Position numbers and translations under genes: made by a program. A stretch of 64,000 nucleotides of DNA, from positions 16,386-80,385 of the forward strand of contig JAQYWO010000003.1 of NCBI GenBank assembly GCA_029379215.1. The letters are read 5' to 3'. This DNA comes from Rhizonema sp. PD37. Lineage in GTDB: Bacteria; Cyanobacteriota; Cyanobacteriia; Cyanobacteriales; Nostocaceae. This document shows positions 9,486 through 20,558 of the stretch, piece by piece. Position 1 is the stretch's first letter; every line of letters begins with the position of its first letter. Under the pieces are notes generated by a model that saw nothing but the letters and a program-made list of their open reading frames with translations, made no database searches and was not told the DNA's origin.

Positions 9486-10379
9486 ATGACCACGACAAAA
9501 AGTCCATCAAGATTTTTTCGATTTGCTAAAAACCCCAGCCTGTCTCAGCAATTGATGCGGGTGGGGTTAATTATTACCTTCTTGTTTATATTCATAGCAT
9601 TTTTCGCTCCTGTCTTTCAGGCATTGGGCTGGGTGCAAAACCCTACAGATTCCTTGGTGAACCCAATTCACGAACCACCCTCACTTAAATATTGGTTTGG
9701 TACCAGTCGTCAAGGCTATGATATATTTTCGCGCACATTATTTGGTACCCAAGCCGCATTGCAGGTCGTGTTGCTGGCGACAGCGCTAAGTATGCTTATT
9801 GGTGTGCCTTTGGGCATGTTAAGTGGCTATATTGGCGGTAAACTAGATAGAGTTTTGCTATTTATCATGGATAGCATTTATACTCTGCCTGGGTTACTAC
9901 TGTCAGTAACATTGGCGTTTGTGGTTGGGCGTGGGATCTTAAATGCCGCGCTGGCAATTAGTATTGCTTACATTCCCCAATATTACCGTGTTGTCCGCAA
10001 TCATACAGTTAGTGTTAAAACTGAAGTATTTATTGAGGCCGCTCAAGCCTTAGGTGCGAATACTTGGCAAGTTCTTTCGCGATATCTATTTTTCAATGTT
10101 ATTCAAAGTGTACCCGTCCTCTTTACCCTCAATGCGGCTGATGCAATTTTGGTTTTAGGTGGGTTAGGTTTTCTAGGGTTAGGACTTCCAGAAGAAGTGC
10201 CAGAATGGGGGCACGATCTAAAACAAGCTTTGGATGCCCTTCCTACAGGGATTTGGTGGACGACTCTTTTCCCTGGTTTAGCTTTGACGTTAATGGTTGT
10301 GGGGTTATCACTACTAGGTGAGGGATTGAACGATTTTGTCAATCCCCGTTTGCGGAGAGATAATAAAATACGTCAGTAA
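9486..10379 (+). CDS. ABC transporter permease, DppC/OppC family
   Basis: One inner-membrane subunit of an ABC importer for peptides, nickel or similar small solutes. It shows the family layout: an N-terminal membrane segment followed by a long periplasmic loop (HEPPSLKYWFGTSRQGYDIF, the typical GTD-like loop), then about five more membrane segments and the EAA loop EAAQALGANTWQVLSRYL that contacts the ATPase. The ATG at 9486 is preferred over an upstream TTG (9477). Its partner permease, ATPase and binding protein are not beside it, as is common in cyanobacteria where these subunits are scattered. The substrate is not predictable. Confidence 0.88.
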   Translation: MTTTKSPSRFFRFAKNPSLSQQLMRVGLIITFLFIFIAFFAPVFQALGWVQNPTDSLVNPIHEPPSLKYWFGTSRQGYDIFSRTLFGTQAALQVVLLATALSMLIGVPLGMLSGYIGGKLDRVLLFIMDSIYTLPGLLLSVTLAFVVGRGILNAALAISIAYIPQYYRVVRNHTVSVKTEVFIEAAQALGANTWQVLSRYLFFNVIQSVPVLFTLNAADAILVLGGLGFLGLGLPEEVPEWGHDLKQALDALPTGIWWTTLFPGLALTLMVVGLSLLGEGLNDFVNPRLRRDNKIRQ

Positions 10380-10633
10380 GTAAGTGGGCGTGAATAAACA
10401 CAGCTTTTCATTAAAGTTTGGTCTTCCGAATAGAGGATTCTGTCCGGAAGAGGAGCTGTTAATGGGAAGAAATTTAGTTATGAGTTGGTTTCTGAATCAG
10501 TCAACATTTGGTAATATAAAGGTTTTTTTGTACCAATATGTAATTGGCTGAGGCTGGCTCCTTTTTTCCAAGTCCCTATTTCAACGTTTAATTGTCTAAA
10601 ATTTTGTTTGTGGTATTTCTAATTTAGAGTTTT

Positions 10634-10816
10634 ATGAAAGATAGTATTTCCTTAATAGCTGCCGCTGCTGGTGGTTTCATGCTTTCTGTCGCCCTTGCGG
10701 GCATTTTACGTGGGACGCCATTAACATCTTGGCAAAATTCGTCTATAGATCTCAGCTTAGTGGCTAATCAGCAACTCACTTCCGTTCACTCAAATAAATC
10801 TAGTCAATTAGAATAA
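10634..10816 (+). CDS. small membrane-anchored protein, 60 residues, unknown
   Basis: ATG start; one hydrophobic segment near the N-terminus (residues ~5-25, SLIAAAAGGFMLSVALAGIL) followed by a short polar tail. It could be a single-pass protein or an uncleaved signal anchor. It lies alone between the DppC permease and the ROK kinase, 92 bp upstream of the latter. I do not recognise it. Length and composition are plausible for a real gene, but the start has no strong ribosome-binding site. Confidence 0.45.
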   Translation: MKDSISLIAAAAGGFMLSVALAGILRGTPLTSWQNSSIDLSLVANQQLTSVHSNKSSQLE

Positions 10817-10908
10817 ACAAAACTTCCGCCGATGATACCAACTGTGGTACATGCTTTCTGATGTTTTATCTGTAGCACAAATATGTACTGAATGTAGGGA
10901 GTGGGGAT

Positions 10909-11811
10909 ATGGGGAGTGGAAAAGAAGTCATTGGCATTGATGTCGGTGGAACAGCAATCAAGCTGGGACGTTTTCGCTTTAATGGATCTTGTGTACAGTC
11001 ATTATCTGTGGCGACTCCCCAACCACCAACTCCAGAGGCGGTGATGGCGGTGATAGTGGATGCGATCGCCCAACTCGATCCACAACAACAGGCTATTGCA
11101 ATTGGTATCGGCACTCCGGGACCGTCAGATGCGGCAGGACGCATTGCCAAAATTGCCATTAACTTTAAGGGGTGGTATGATGTGCCCCTGGCAAACTACA
11201 TAGAAATGAAGACTGGTAAACCGACGATTGTGGCTAACGATGCCAATTGTGCGGGGTTGGGAGAAGCTTGGTTGGGGGCAGGTCGTCGCTTTAAAAATCT
11301 GATCATGCTGACTTTGGGAACTGGCGTTGGTGGCGCAATTATTATCGATGGCAAACTATTCATTGGGCATCAAGGTGCAGCTGGTGAACTTGGATTAATC
11401 ACCTTAAACCCTCATGGCTTCGCGTGTAATAGCGGTAATCAAGGCTCATTAGAGCAGCACCTCTCAATCACAGCAATTCGTCGTCACACAGGGAAAGACC
11501 CTAATGAGTTAGGTGCGCTGGCAAAAGTTGGCGAGCCAAATGCCTTGACTTTTTGGCAAAAATATGGTAAAGACTTGGGCATTGGTTTAACGAGTTTGAT
11601 TTACGTGCTGACACCAGAAGCGATCGTGATCGGTGGTGGTGTCAGCGCCAGTGCAGAATTTTTCTTGCCATCTGCTAAAGCGGAAATTCAGCAGCGTGTA
11701 CTCCCCACTTCTCGCTATGATTTACAAATCCTGCCAGCAGAGTTGGGCAACAATGCAGGAATGGTGGGAGCAGCGAAGTTAGCTCTATTAAAAGTGAAGA
11801 ATGAGGAGTGA
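10909..11811 (+). CDS. ROK-family sugar kinase, probable glucokinase
   Basis: ROK kinases phosphorylate glucose or related sugars. The 300-residue protein has the phosphate-1 loop DVGGTAIK (11-18), the catalytic Asp in VANDANCAGLGEA (Asp111), the phosphate-2 segment LTLGTGVGGA, and GHQGAAGELG with His154. The usual zinc site CxCGxxGCxE is replaced by CNSGNQGSLE (about 173-182): only the first Cys remains, so the structural zinc is probably absent. ATG at 10909, preceded by GGGGAT. ROK kinases often act on glucose, but other hexoses or an amino sugar are possible. The gene is convergent with the following pair. Confidence 0.85.
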   Translation: MGSGKEVIGIDVGGTAIKLGRFRFNGSCVQSLSVATPQPPTPEAVMAVIVDAIAQLDPQQQAIAIGIGTPGPSDAAGRIAKIAINFKGWYDVPLANYIEMKTGKPTIVANDANCAGLGEAWLGAGRRFKNLIMLTLGTGVGGAIIIDGKLFIGHQGAAGELGLITLNPHGFACNSGNQGSLEQHLSITAIRRHTGKDPNELGALAKVGEPNALTFWQKYGKDLGIGLTSLIYVLTPEAIVIGGGVSASAEFFLPSAKAEIQQRVLPTSRYDLQILPAELGNNAGMVGAAKLALLKVKNEE

Positions 11812-11849
11812 ACAGAGTTTTAGAGTACATCTTTACTTCTGTTTACCTC

Positions 11850-12281
11850 CTACTTCTTACTTAAAAGATATCCAGTTGTCTTCTGAATGTATTCCAGAAC
11901 TTTTTGATAGGAGGTTGGATTACTAACGGGGTTAATGATGATCGGAATATTACTATCCGGTAACCAGAAGGTTATCCTACCATTTTGGGGTTCATGACAA
12001 AAGGAGCTAATGTACTTGAGATTGATGACATACTCATTTCTGTCATAGAGGATTTTTACCCAATATGCTTTTTCAAATTTTAACTCCGTGACATTCTCTA
12101 TATATTCCAAAATTGTTTGATAGTCCTTTAAGTTAGTTTGCGGGTTAATCACAATCGGAGTAGCAGTATTTGGTAGCCAAAATGTCACCCGACTGTTAGT
12201 TTCATGACGAAAAGACGTCACATACTCGAAATTAACTAAGTATTCATTTCTTTCATGATGGATTTTCACCCAATGCACCAC
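11850..12281 (-). CDS. hypothetical protein made of two tandem ~70-residue repeats
   Basis: The 143-residue protein is an internal duplication. HWVKIHHERNEYLVNFEYV (from residue 3) matches YWVKILYDRNEYVINLKYI (from about residue 73), and both halves continue with a RxTFWLP segment, then PIVINP or PIIINP, a ...YQ..LEYI helix and a short linker. Each half reads as a small beta-sheet plus one helix. No signal peptide. Family unknown to me. It ends 39 bp from the stop of the ROK gene and lies upstream of nothing else on its strand; pyrG is 45 bp further along on the same strand, divergent spacing allowing separate transcription. Confidence 0.65.
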   Translation of the reverse strand: MVHWVKIHHERNEYLVNFEYVTSFRHETNSRVTFWLPNTATPIVINPQTNLKDYQTILEYIENVTELKFEKAYWVKILYDRNEYVINLKYISSFCHEPQNGRITFWLPDSNIPIIINPVSNPTSYQKVLEYIQKTTGYLLSKK

Positions 12282-12326
12282 AAGATCTCCTCATCCGCTC
12301 ATTTTTGCTAATCATGCTGTCTTCTG

Positions 12327-14051
<1,725 letters not shown>

Positions 14052-14152
14052 TTACAGAGGCTGGTGATACTGCCTCCTGCCTCCTGTTTGCTGTTTCCTG
14101 TCTCATGTCTCCCGTCTCCTGCCACCCCTGATATAATATTCTTCTATTTTAT

Positions 14153-15916
14153 ATGAGAGCAATTTTAGGATTAGTCATATTAGGCATAGTCACGCCTTCA
14201 GTCGTTGTGGCTCAAGAACAATCTCTCAAAATTGTTTTCCCGCAAACCAACTACAAAACAACAGCCGAAAGATTATTCTTCCTTGGTACAGCACCACCAT
14301 CCGGACAAGTAACAATAAATGGTAAGCAAATCAACCGCAGCAAGGCTGGTCATTTTGCCCCGAGTCTTCCTTTACAATTGGGAGAAAATATTTTTACTGT
14401 ACGCTACCTGAATCAAGAAATTCAGATTAAGGTGACAAGGGTTTCTATCCAACCTGAAATTCCCCAAGGATTAGCCTTTGCCAAAGACTCCCTCATGCCA
14501 GCAGTGGATCTCGCTAGACTTCCTGGAGAACTCATTTGTTTGAGTGCGTCTGCGACTCCTAACGCCAGTGTTTCTGCGAAGTTAGGCAACCAAACAATTT
14601 CCCTGTTACCTCAACCGCAACAAGCACAACTCCCAAATAACCTTGCGGCATTAACGGGACGAAATCAGTCTTCCACTCAATCAACAACTGGCAAATACAA
14701 AGGTTGCACAACAGTAGAAGCAGCTGGTGATTTAGGACAACCTCAGTTTCAACTGACACTTAACGGACAGACAGTATCTGAGCCTGGTGTCGGTAAAATT
14801 CAAATTCTCTCTCCGGCACAGTTGCCAGTTGTGGAAGTAATTGCAGAATCTGGTGTCGCTCGGACTGGTCCGAGTTCAGATTATTCTAGACTTACACCCC
14901 TACCTAAAGGCACACGATCTACAGTCACAGGTATTGAAGGTGACTGGTTGCGTTTAGACTATGGTGGTTGGATTAAGAGTCAGGAAACTCGCATTCTACC
15001 AGGGGCAACGCCGCCACGTACAATTATTCGTTCTGTGGGGTATCGCAAGCTCAAGACTGCAACAGAAATGTTTTTCCCTCTGGAAACGGCTGTCCCCGTG
15101 AACGTACAACAGGGAAATCGCACCTTTATCCTCACTCTTTACAATACCACTGCTCAAACAGATATTATTCGCCTGGATGACAATCCTTTGATTTCTCGCT
15201 TAGATTGGCAACAGCTTCCCGCACCCTTGAAAGGTGTACAATATACATTTAATCTCAAGAAAGACCAACAGTGGGGATATAAGCTGAGATACAACGGCAC
15301 CAATTTGGTGTTAACTTTACGTAACGCCCCTGTTTTCAGCACAAAATCCAAGCCTCTGTCTGGAATCAAAATTCTACTCGATCCGGGACATGGTGGTAAA
15401 GAATCTGGTGCGAGTGGCCCAACTGGTTATTTGGAAAAAGATCTCAATCTAACAGTGTCTAAGTTGGTGCGCGATGAGTTGGTGAAGCGAGGGGCAACGG
15501 TTGTCATGACACGCCAAGATGATCGCGAAGTGTCTTTAGAAGCACGGCAAGAGATTATTGCTAAAGAACAACCAGCGATCGCCATCTCTATTCATCACAA
15601 TTCTCTCCCCGATGATGGCAACGCTGAGAAAATCAAGGGCTTCGCTTCTTTTTGGTATCAAAACCAAGCCCACAGTTTAGCTGTTTTCTTACATAATTAT
15701 ATAGTTAAAAATTTACACCGTCCTTCTTACGGAGTATTTTGGGATAACTTGGCGTTAACTCGTCCAGCGATCGCACCGTCAGTGCTGCTGGAGTTGGGGT
15801 TCATGAGTAATCCCAATGAATTCGAGTTGATTACCAAGCCTCAAGAACAAAAGAAGACAGCAGTGGCGATCGCAGATGCTCTTGTGGAATGGTTTAAGAG
15901 AGGACGCTCTCAATAA
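14153..15916 (+). CDS. N-acetylmuramoyl-L-alanine amidase with SH3-like domain
   Basis: Cleaves the amide between N-acetylmuramic acid and the stem peptide in the periplasm. The 587-residue protein has a signal peptide (MRAILGLVILGIVTPSVVVA), a beta-rich region, an SH3b-like domain (about 225-285, AESGVARTGPSSDYSRLTPL), a further beta domain resembling an AMIN module and a C-terminal Amidase_3 domain from about residue 405. The zinc ligands are visible: DPGHGG (His about 412), the Glu in GYLEKD, and IHHNS; the catalytic Glu is in LLELGF near the end. ATG start at 14153. In filamentous cyanobacteria AmiC-type amidases shape septal nanopores; this domain order differs from the two-AMIN AmiC type, so that role is uncertain. 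Confidence 0.9.
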   Translation: MRAILGLVILGIVTPSVVVAQEQSLKIVFPQTNYKTTAERLFFLGTAPPSGQVTINGKQINRSKAGHFAPSLPLQLGENIFTVRYLNQEIQIKVTRVSIQPEIPQGLAFAKDSLMPAVDLARLPGELICLSASATPNASVSAKLGNQTISLLPQPQQAQLPNNLAALTGRNQSSTQSTTGKYKGCTTVEAAGDLGQPQFQLTLNGQTVSEPGVGKIQILSPAQLPVVEVIAESGVARTGPSSDYSRLTPLPKGTRSTVTGIEGDWLRLDYGGWIKSQETRILPGATPPRTIIRSVGYRKLKTATEMFFPLETAVPVNVQQGNRTFILTLYNTTAQTDIIRLDDNPLISRLDWQQLPAPLKGVQYTFNLKKDQQWGYKLRYNGTNLVLTLRNAPVFSTKSKPLSGIKILLDPGHGGKESGASGPTGYLEKDLNLTVSKLVRDELVKRGATVVMTRQDDREVSLEARQEIIAKEQPAIAISIHHNSLPDDGNAEKIKGFASFWYQNQAHSLAVFLHNYIVKNLHRPSYGVFWDNLALTRPAIAPSVLLELGFMSNPNEFELITKPQEQKKTAVAIADALVEWFKRGRSQ

Positions 15917-16088
15917 CTCAATATATCTCTATGGACAAAATATCTTTTATTTATGGTATTATGTGGAGATGACATAATAAAATCAAAATAGTAACCTCAT
16001 AAGAACATTGCAGTTTAAGGATAATGTTTTTTGTAGGAGTAAATCATTTTTAGATCAAAGTCAGACTTGTAGCCTTGTTCTTTTGTTA

Positions 16089-16295
16089 GAAATCTACAGA
16101 GTGGAAAATTTGTGTCGTCTTTATTACGAAGTCTTTTGGGATAACTGGGTGCTAACTTGTCCTACCCTCGTATTGTTAGCGCTACTGGAATTGGCATTCA
16201 GAAGTGATCCCAATGGCTTTGAGTTGATGACCAAGCGGCAAGAACAAAAGAAGATAGGAGTGGCGATCGTAGATGCTCTGATCTCGTTTTTGAAT
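16089..16295 (+). pseudogene. decayed partial copy of the amidase C-terminus
   Basis: About 170 bp after the amidase stop the same strand encodes a peptide that aligns with the last ~70 residues of that enzyme: YYEVFWDNWVLTCP matches SYGVFWDNLALTRP, SDPNGFELMTKRQEQKK matches SNPNEFELITKPQEQKK, and VAIVDAL matches VAIADAL. The catalytic LLELGFMS has become LLELAFRS and the zinc-ligand region is missing. The open frame runs on to 16616 but the sequence after about 16295 is AT-rich and unlike any domain I know. This is best read as a tandem partial duplication now decaying. Confidence 0.8.
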
Positions 16296-16299
16296 AACG

Positions 16300-17497
16300 T
16301 CTGGAAGAATTGTTCTATATACATCTTTCTAAATAAAATATGTTTTATTCAAATTAAATTATGTTTAAATACAGACATTAAATTGTTATTAACATCATAC
16401 AAGAGTGGCTGGCGAAAGATAAAATTTTTCGGCGCTCTAGAAAATATTTTTGGCGGGATTAAAGACCGATTAAAACATGTACTCATAACGAAGTGCAAAA
16501 AATTACAAACAAGAAAACTTATAGAAATTAATACCATTTTTGTAGGTATAGTAAAAATGGTAGTTGTCTTACTTTTCCTACCTTTCCGATTTAAAAGTTT
16601 TTTAGAGAATATTTAACTGTTTATCATTCTGTGGATAGATGTTAAGCCTAATTTAGTGGTGTAATGGAATAACTTTTTTCTGGATTTTTGGGAAATATCC
16701 GGAAGTTTACTTTATCTTTACAGTCTCTTTATAGATTAAGTAGTACTTCTACATGCAAACTTTACATTTAACAATGTAATTACTGAGAATATAGTGATTG
16801 TAAATTCTGTTAAAAAAGTAATACACATTAGCTACTCAAAGTAAAAACTCGAAACTAGAAGGGGTTTTGAAGGTAGCTATTTATCATACAGATGAAAATC
16901 TATATGTGTATTTTGTTACTAAAAGCAGGTCGTTAGCAGAATCTCCCTGTAAAAATGGATAGGTTTAAGAAATGCCATTTCGTGTCTGTGCATTTACTGA
17001 GACTTTCAAAAACTCTCTGAGTTTTAGAAAACAAAAGTATATAGGCTACCGTTGCCATCGTCAATTCGAGTTGTATGGACTGATCTGGCACTTTAAGAAC
17101 TTCCCATGTGAAAGTTTAGAGATTGGCTTTGTGCCACTTGTTTTTATGCCATTGAATTGCTAAAAGATAAGAGGTAATGGTTGTAAATATCACACAATGG
17201 GTAGAAAAGCATAACCGGATAAGCTTTTTAAACCGTACCGAGAAGAGTGTTATGGCTTGAAGAATTGGAAAGCTAAATAGTTAGGTAATAAAGTCACGCA
17301 ATGTTTTCTCAGCCCTTTGACTACGTAACTATCAATACATGATGCGTAATATGAGTTAGAGGAGAAAAAACTCTGTGAGATTTGCACCGAACTCACATGC
17401 ATCAAATATTATTAGTGTATCCTTATTTTAAATAAATGCCTTGGCAACTCATTGAGAACAAACTAGATTGTTTAGGATCGATTTTTTTAGTTGTGGT
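16300..17497. other. AT-rich 1.2-kb spacer before the polysaccharide locus
   Basis: Contains the non-homologous tail of the open frame from the amidase remnant and a 63-residue open frame (about 16972-17163) without a convincing ribosome-binding site or recognisable domain. Long AT-rich leaders are common in front of large polysaccharide operons, so a promoter and regulatory leader for the genes from 17498 may be here, but I see no defined site. Confidence 0.4.
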
Positions 17498-18310
17498 ATG
17501 AGATTGATTAACTTATTGAATGTGGGACTCCATAATCTCACAATGGTCGAGTTGTTAGAAAAGCTGCGAACAGGCGGTATTGTTTTTACACCCAACGTAG
17601 ACCATTTGATGAAATTACAAAGAAATCCAGAGTTTTACAGTATTTACCAAGAAGCTGATTATAGAGTTTGCGATAGTAAGGTTTTAATTTATGTATCAGC
17701 TTTTCTGGGAACACCTATAAAAGAAAAGATTTCTGGCTCAGATTTGTTTCCGGCTTTTTATAACTACTACCAGCATGATGAAAGTATTAAAATCTTCTTA
17801 CTAGGAGGTGATGCGGTAGTAGCTAAGAATGCTCAAGAAAAAATTAATTATAAAGTAGGTCGGGACATAATAGTTGCTGCTCATTCACCTTCCTATGGGT
17901 TTGAAAAAAAAGAGGATGAATGCCAAGAAATTGTAGATATCATTAATTCTACAGGAGCAACGGTTCTAGCAATAGGAGTAGGTGCGCCGAAGCAGGAAAT
18001 GTGGATTGCCAAATATAGGAAGCAATTGAAAAATATTAAGATATACTTGGCTATTGGTGCGACGATCAACTTTGAGGCAGGAAATGTTCACCGGGCACCA
18101 AAGTGGATGAGTGAGGTAGGTTTAGAGTGGCTTTACAGACTGTTAAGCGAACCGAAGCGCTTGTGGCGAAGGTATTTATTGGATGCCATTCCGTTTTTAT
18201 GGTTAATTTTTCAACAAAGGTTTCGCGTATATAAGAACCCTTGGTCAACTGTTATACAACATAAAGTGAGTGAGATTCAGTCTGTTACAAGAAGTCTCAC
18301 GAAAATGTAG
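17498..18310 (+). CDS. WecG/TagA/CpsF family glycosyltransferase
   Basis: Adds the second sugar (often N-acetylmannosamine or a derivative) to a lipid-linked first sugar in exopolysaccharide or teichoic-acid synthesis. The ATG at 17498 is preferred over a TTG at 17468. The ~270-residue protein shows the family marks FTPNVDHLMKL, CDSKVL, the donor-site motif GSDLFPAF, FLLGGD, and AIGVGAPKQEMW. The C-terminal half carries RAPKWMSEVGLEWLYRLLSE, the typical RAP..M...GLEW.YRL signature. It is the first gene of the polysaccharide locus; the Wzc-like gene follows 44 bp later. Confidence 0.92.
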   Translation: MRLINLLNVGLHNLTMVELLEKLRTGGIVFTPNVDHLMKLQRNPEFYSIYQEADYRVCDSKVLIYVSAFLGTPIKEKISGSDLFPAFYNYYQHDESIKIFLLGGDAVVAKNAQEKINYKVGRDIIVAAHSPSYGFEKKEDECQEIVDIINSTGATVLAIGVGAPKQEMWIAKYRKQLKNIKIYLAIGATINFEAGNVHRAPKWMSEVGLEWLYRLLSEPKRLWRRYLLDAIPFLWLIFQQRFRVYKNPWSTVIQHKVSEIQSVTRSLTKM

Positions 18311-18354
18311 AAGTCGTTTTTTGTTCAACACTGTGCAGCAAAGGAACTGGTGGT

Positions 18355-20556
18355 ATGGAGACTAAAGATAACACTGAAGACGTAAATATTCAAAAATATT
18401 TCCTAATTCTCAAACGCCACTGGCGAGTTAGCACAGGAGTTTTTGCAACCTTTGTGGCGTTATCTGGAGCGGCTTTGTTACTCGACAAACCTGCATACGA
18501 AGCAAGTGGAAAACTGCTGTTCCAAATAAACAGAACCTCTTCTTACACAGGAGTTGGAGAAAAACAAGGACAGTTGGAATCCTTGAAGCGTGAGGCGAAT
18601 CCTTTAGACACGCAAGGTGTGCTGATACAATCAGCACCTATTATTCAAGAGGTTATCCGCACTCTTAATCTCAAAGATAAACATGGTGTTCCTCTAACTC
18701 CAGAGGTAGTGAAAATTAAAACTGAGCCAGTTTTAAATACTGATGTACTTAAAGTCTCTTTTACATCTAGCAATCCGGAAATGGCTAAAGCTGTCGTCGA
18801 TCAGGTGATGACATCATTTGTTGCTAGTAACATTCAGTCTAATCGAGCCGAAGCTTCAGCAGCAGGGACATTTATTCAAAATCAATTGCCATGGGCTGAA
18901 AAAGAATTAAACCGAAGATCGGAGGCACTGCGTAAATTTAAAGCTGAAAATCAAATTATCGATTTGCACGAAGAGACGCAAGGCGCAGTTAAAACTGTGG
19001 CAAGTATAGAGGATGAATTAAATCATGCTCGCTCTCAATTATCAGAATTGACAGCTCAGGAAAACGATCTTCGTAAGCAACTCAATTTTCGTAACAATAG
19101 TGCTGTCGATTTGACTTCTTTAAGTCAGGTGCCTGGTTTGCAAGAGCTGATATCTGAACATCAAAAGCTAGAAACTCAGCTAGCAAATAAACAAAATATA
19201 TTGACAGAAGAGAACCCAACCATTGTTCAACTCAAAAAGCAAAAAGCAGATTTAAGGGCTTTAATACAGCAGCGAACTAACGAGTCGTTAGGATACAAAG
19301 CAAATGTCGCTCCTGGTAATTTGGAGATGGGGAAAATTAAGCAAGACATAACTGCTGATTTAGTGAAGCTTCAGTCTCAACGCCTGGGTACAGAAAGAAA
19401 AATTCAAACATTGTCTAATCTTAGGGAAGTTTATAGCAAGCGGGCTGGTATTCTCCCGAATTTAGAGAAGAAGCAAGGAGAATTGGAGCGCAGTTTATCG
19501 GTTGCTCAAAAAAGCTACGAAAACCTTTTGACAAAACAACAGGAAACTAAAATAGCAGAAAACCAGAATATCGGGAACGCCCGCGTACTTGAACCTGCTA
19601 GAGTTTCCAGTAGCCCAGCCGCCATGAAAATGAAGATTGGCATTGGTGTGGGTGGTATATTTGGTGGTTTGCTCATAGGCATAGCAGCGGGATTCTTGGT
19701 TGATATTATCGACAGAAGGTTGAAAACAGCGAAGGAAGCAGAAGAACTTTTTGGACAAACTCTGTTAGGGTTAATTCCGAATTTTGAAACCGTAAACACC
19801 CCAACTGCCAAAGAGTCAATGTTAAGCGGAATCTCAAACAGAGTGATTGTGGCAACATCACCTTGTTCTGTGATCCATGAAGCATACCACATGCTTCGGG
19901 CAAATATGAAGTTTATTAGTTTAGATAAAAAAGTTCGCACAATTGTAGTCACTAGTTCTGTCAGTGGAGAAGGAAAATCAGAAGTTTCTGCCAACTTAGC
20001 GACAGTAATGGCTCAAGCGGGACGACGAGTTCTGTTAGTTGATGCAGATATGCGTCAGCCACATCAACATCACCTATGGGGTTTGATCAATTCAGTTGGT
20101 TTGAGTAATGTCATGGTTGATGAAGAAAAACTTTCAGTAGCTGTGCAAAAAGTTACACCTCAACTATCTGTTCTGACGGCTGGAGTAATGCCTCCTAATC
20201 CCCTAGCTATCATTGATTCTGAGCGCATGACTACTCTTGTTGAGACGCTTTCAGACCAGTATGATTACGTTGTTTTTGATACGCCTCCTTTGGTTGGAAC
20301 TGCTGATGCAGCAGTTTTAGGCAAAATGGTAGATGGAGTCTTAGTCGTGGCTCGACCTGGTGTTGTTGATTCCAGTAGTGTTGCGGCAGCAAAATCTTTA
20401 CTATCACGTTCTGAAGCTAATGTTTTGGGAATCGTTGCCAATGGAGTCAATATCAAGCACGAACCGGGCGGTTTCTTTTACTATCCCAGTAATCGAACCG
20501 ATACCAGTGATGACAAAGTCAAAGTCAAAGTTAAAGAAACTGAAGTAGGAATATAG
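18355..20556 (+). CDS. Wzc-like polysaccharide co-polymerase and tyrosine kinase
   Basis: Controls chain length and export in Wzx/Wzy systems. The 733-residue protein has a Wzz-type N-terminal part: one membrane segment near residues 25-45, a long periplasmic coiled-coil region (about 170-410), and a second membrane segment (about 425-450, IGIGVGGIFGGLLIGIAAGF). The C-terminal BY-kinase domain has Walker A SVSGEGKSE (about 536-544), Walker A' VLLVDADMRQP and Walker B YVVFDTPP. The usual C-terminal tyrosine cluster is weak: only FFYYP is present. ATG start at 18355; the acetyltransferase starts 3 bp after its stop, so the two are surely co-transcribed. Confidence 0.92.
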   Translation: METKDNTEDVNIQKYFLILKRHWRVSTGVFATFVALSGAALLLDKPAYEASGKLLFQINRTSSYTGVGEKQGQLESLKREANPLDTQGVLIQSAPIIQEVIRTLNLKDKHGVPLTPEVVKIKTEPVLNTDVLKVSFTSSNPEMAKAVVDQVMTSFVASNIQSNRAEASAAGTFIQNQLPWAEKELNRRSEALRKFKAENQIIDLHEETQGAVKTVASIEDELNHARSQLSELTAQENDLRKQLNFRNNSAVDLTSLSQVPGLQELISEHQKLETQLANKQNILTEENPTIVQLKKQKADLRALIQQRTNESLGYKANVAPGNLEMGKIKQDITADLVKLQSQRLGTERKIQTLSNLREVYSKRAGILPNLEKKQGELERSLSVAQKSYENLLTKQQETKIAENQNIGNARVLEPARVSSSPAAMKMKIGIGVGGIFGGLLIGIAAGFLVDIIDRRLKTAKEAEELFGQTLLGLIPNFETVNTPTAKESMLSGISNRVIVATSPCSVIHEAYHMLRANMKFISLDKKVRTIVVTSSVSGEGKSEVSANLATVMAQAGRRVLLVDADMRQPHQHHLWGLINSVGLSNVMVDEEKLSVAVQKVTPQLSVLTAGVMPPNPLAIIDSERMTTLVETLSDQYDYVVFDTPPLVGTADAAVLGKMVDGVLVVARPGVVDSSSVAAAKSLLSRSEANVLGIVANGVNIKHEPGGFFYYPSNRTDTSDDKVKVKVKETEVGI

Positions 20557-20558
20557 TT

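Noticed and set aside
16972..17163. 63-codon open frame in the leader of the polysaccharide locus
   Set aside because: Composition is unlike a structured protein and no start signal was seen.
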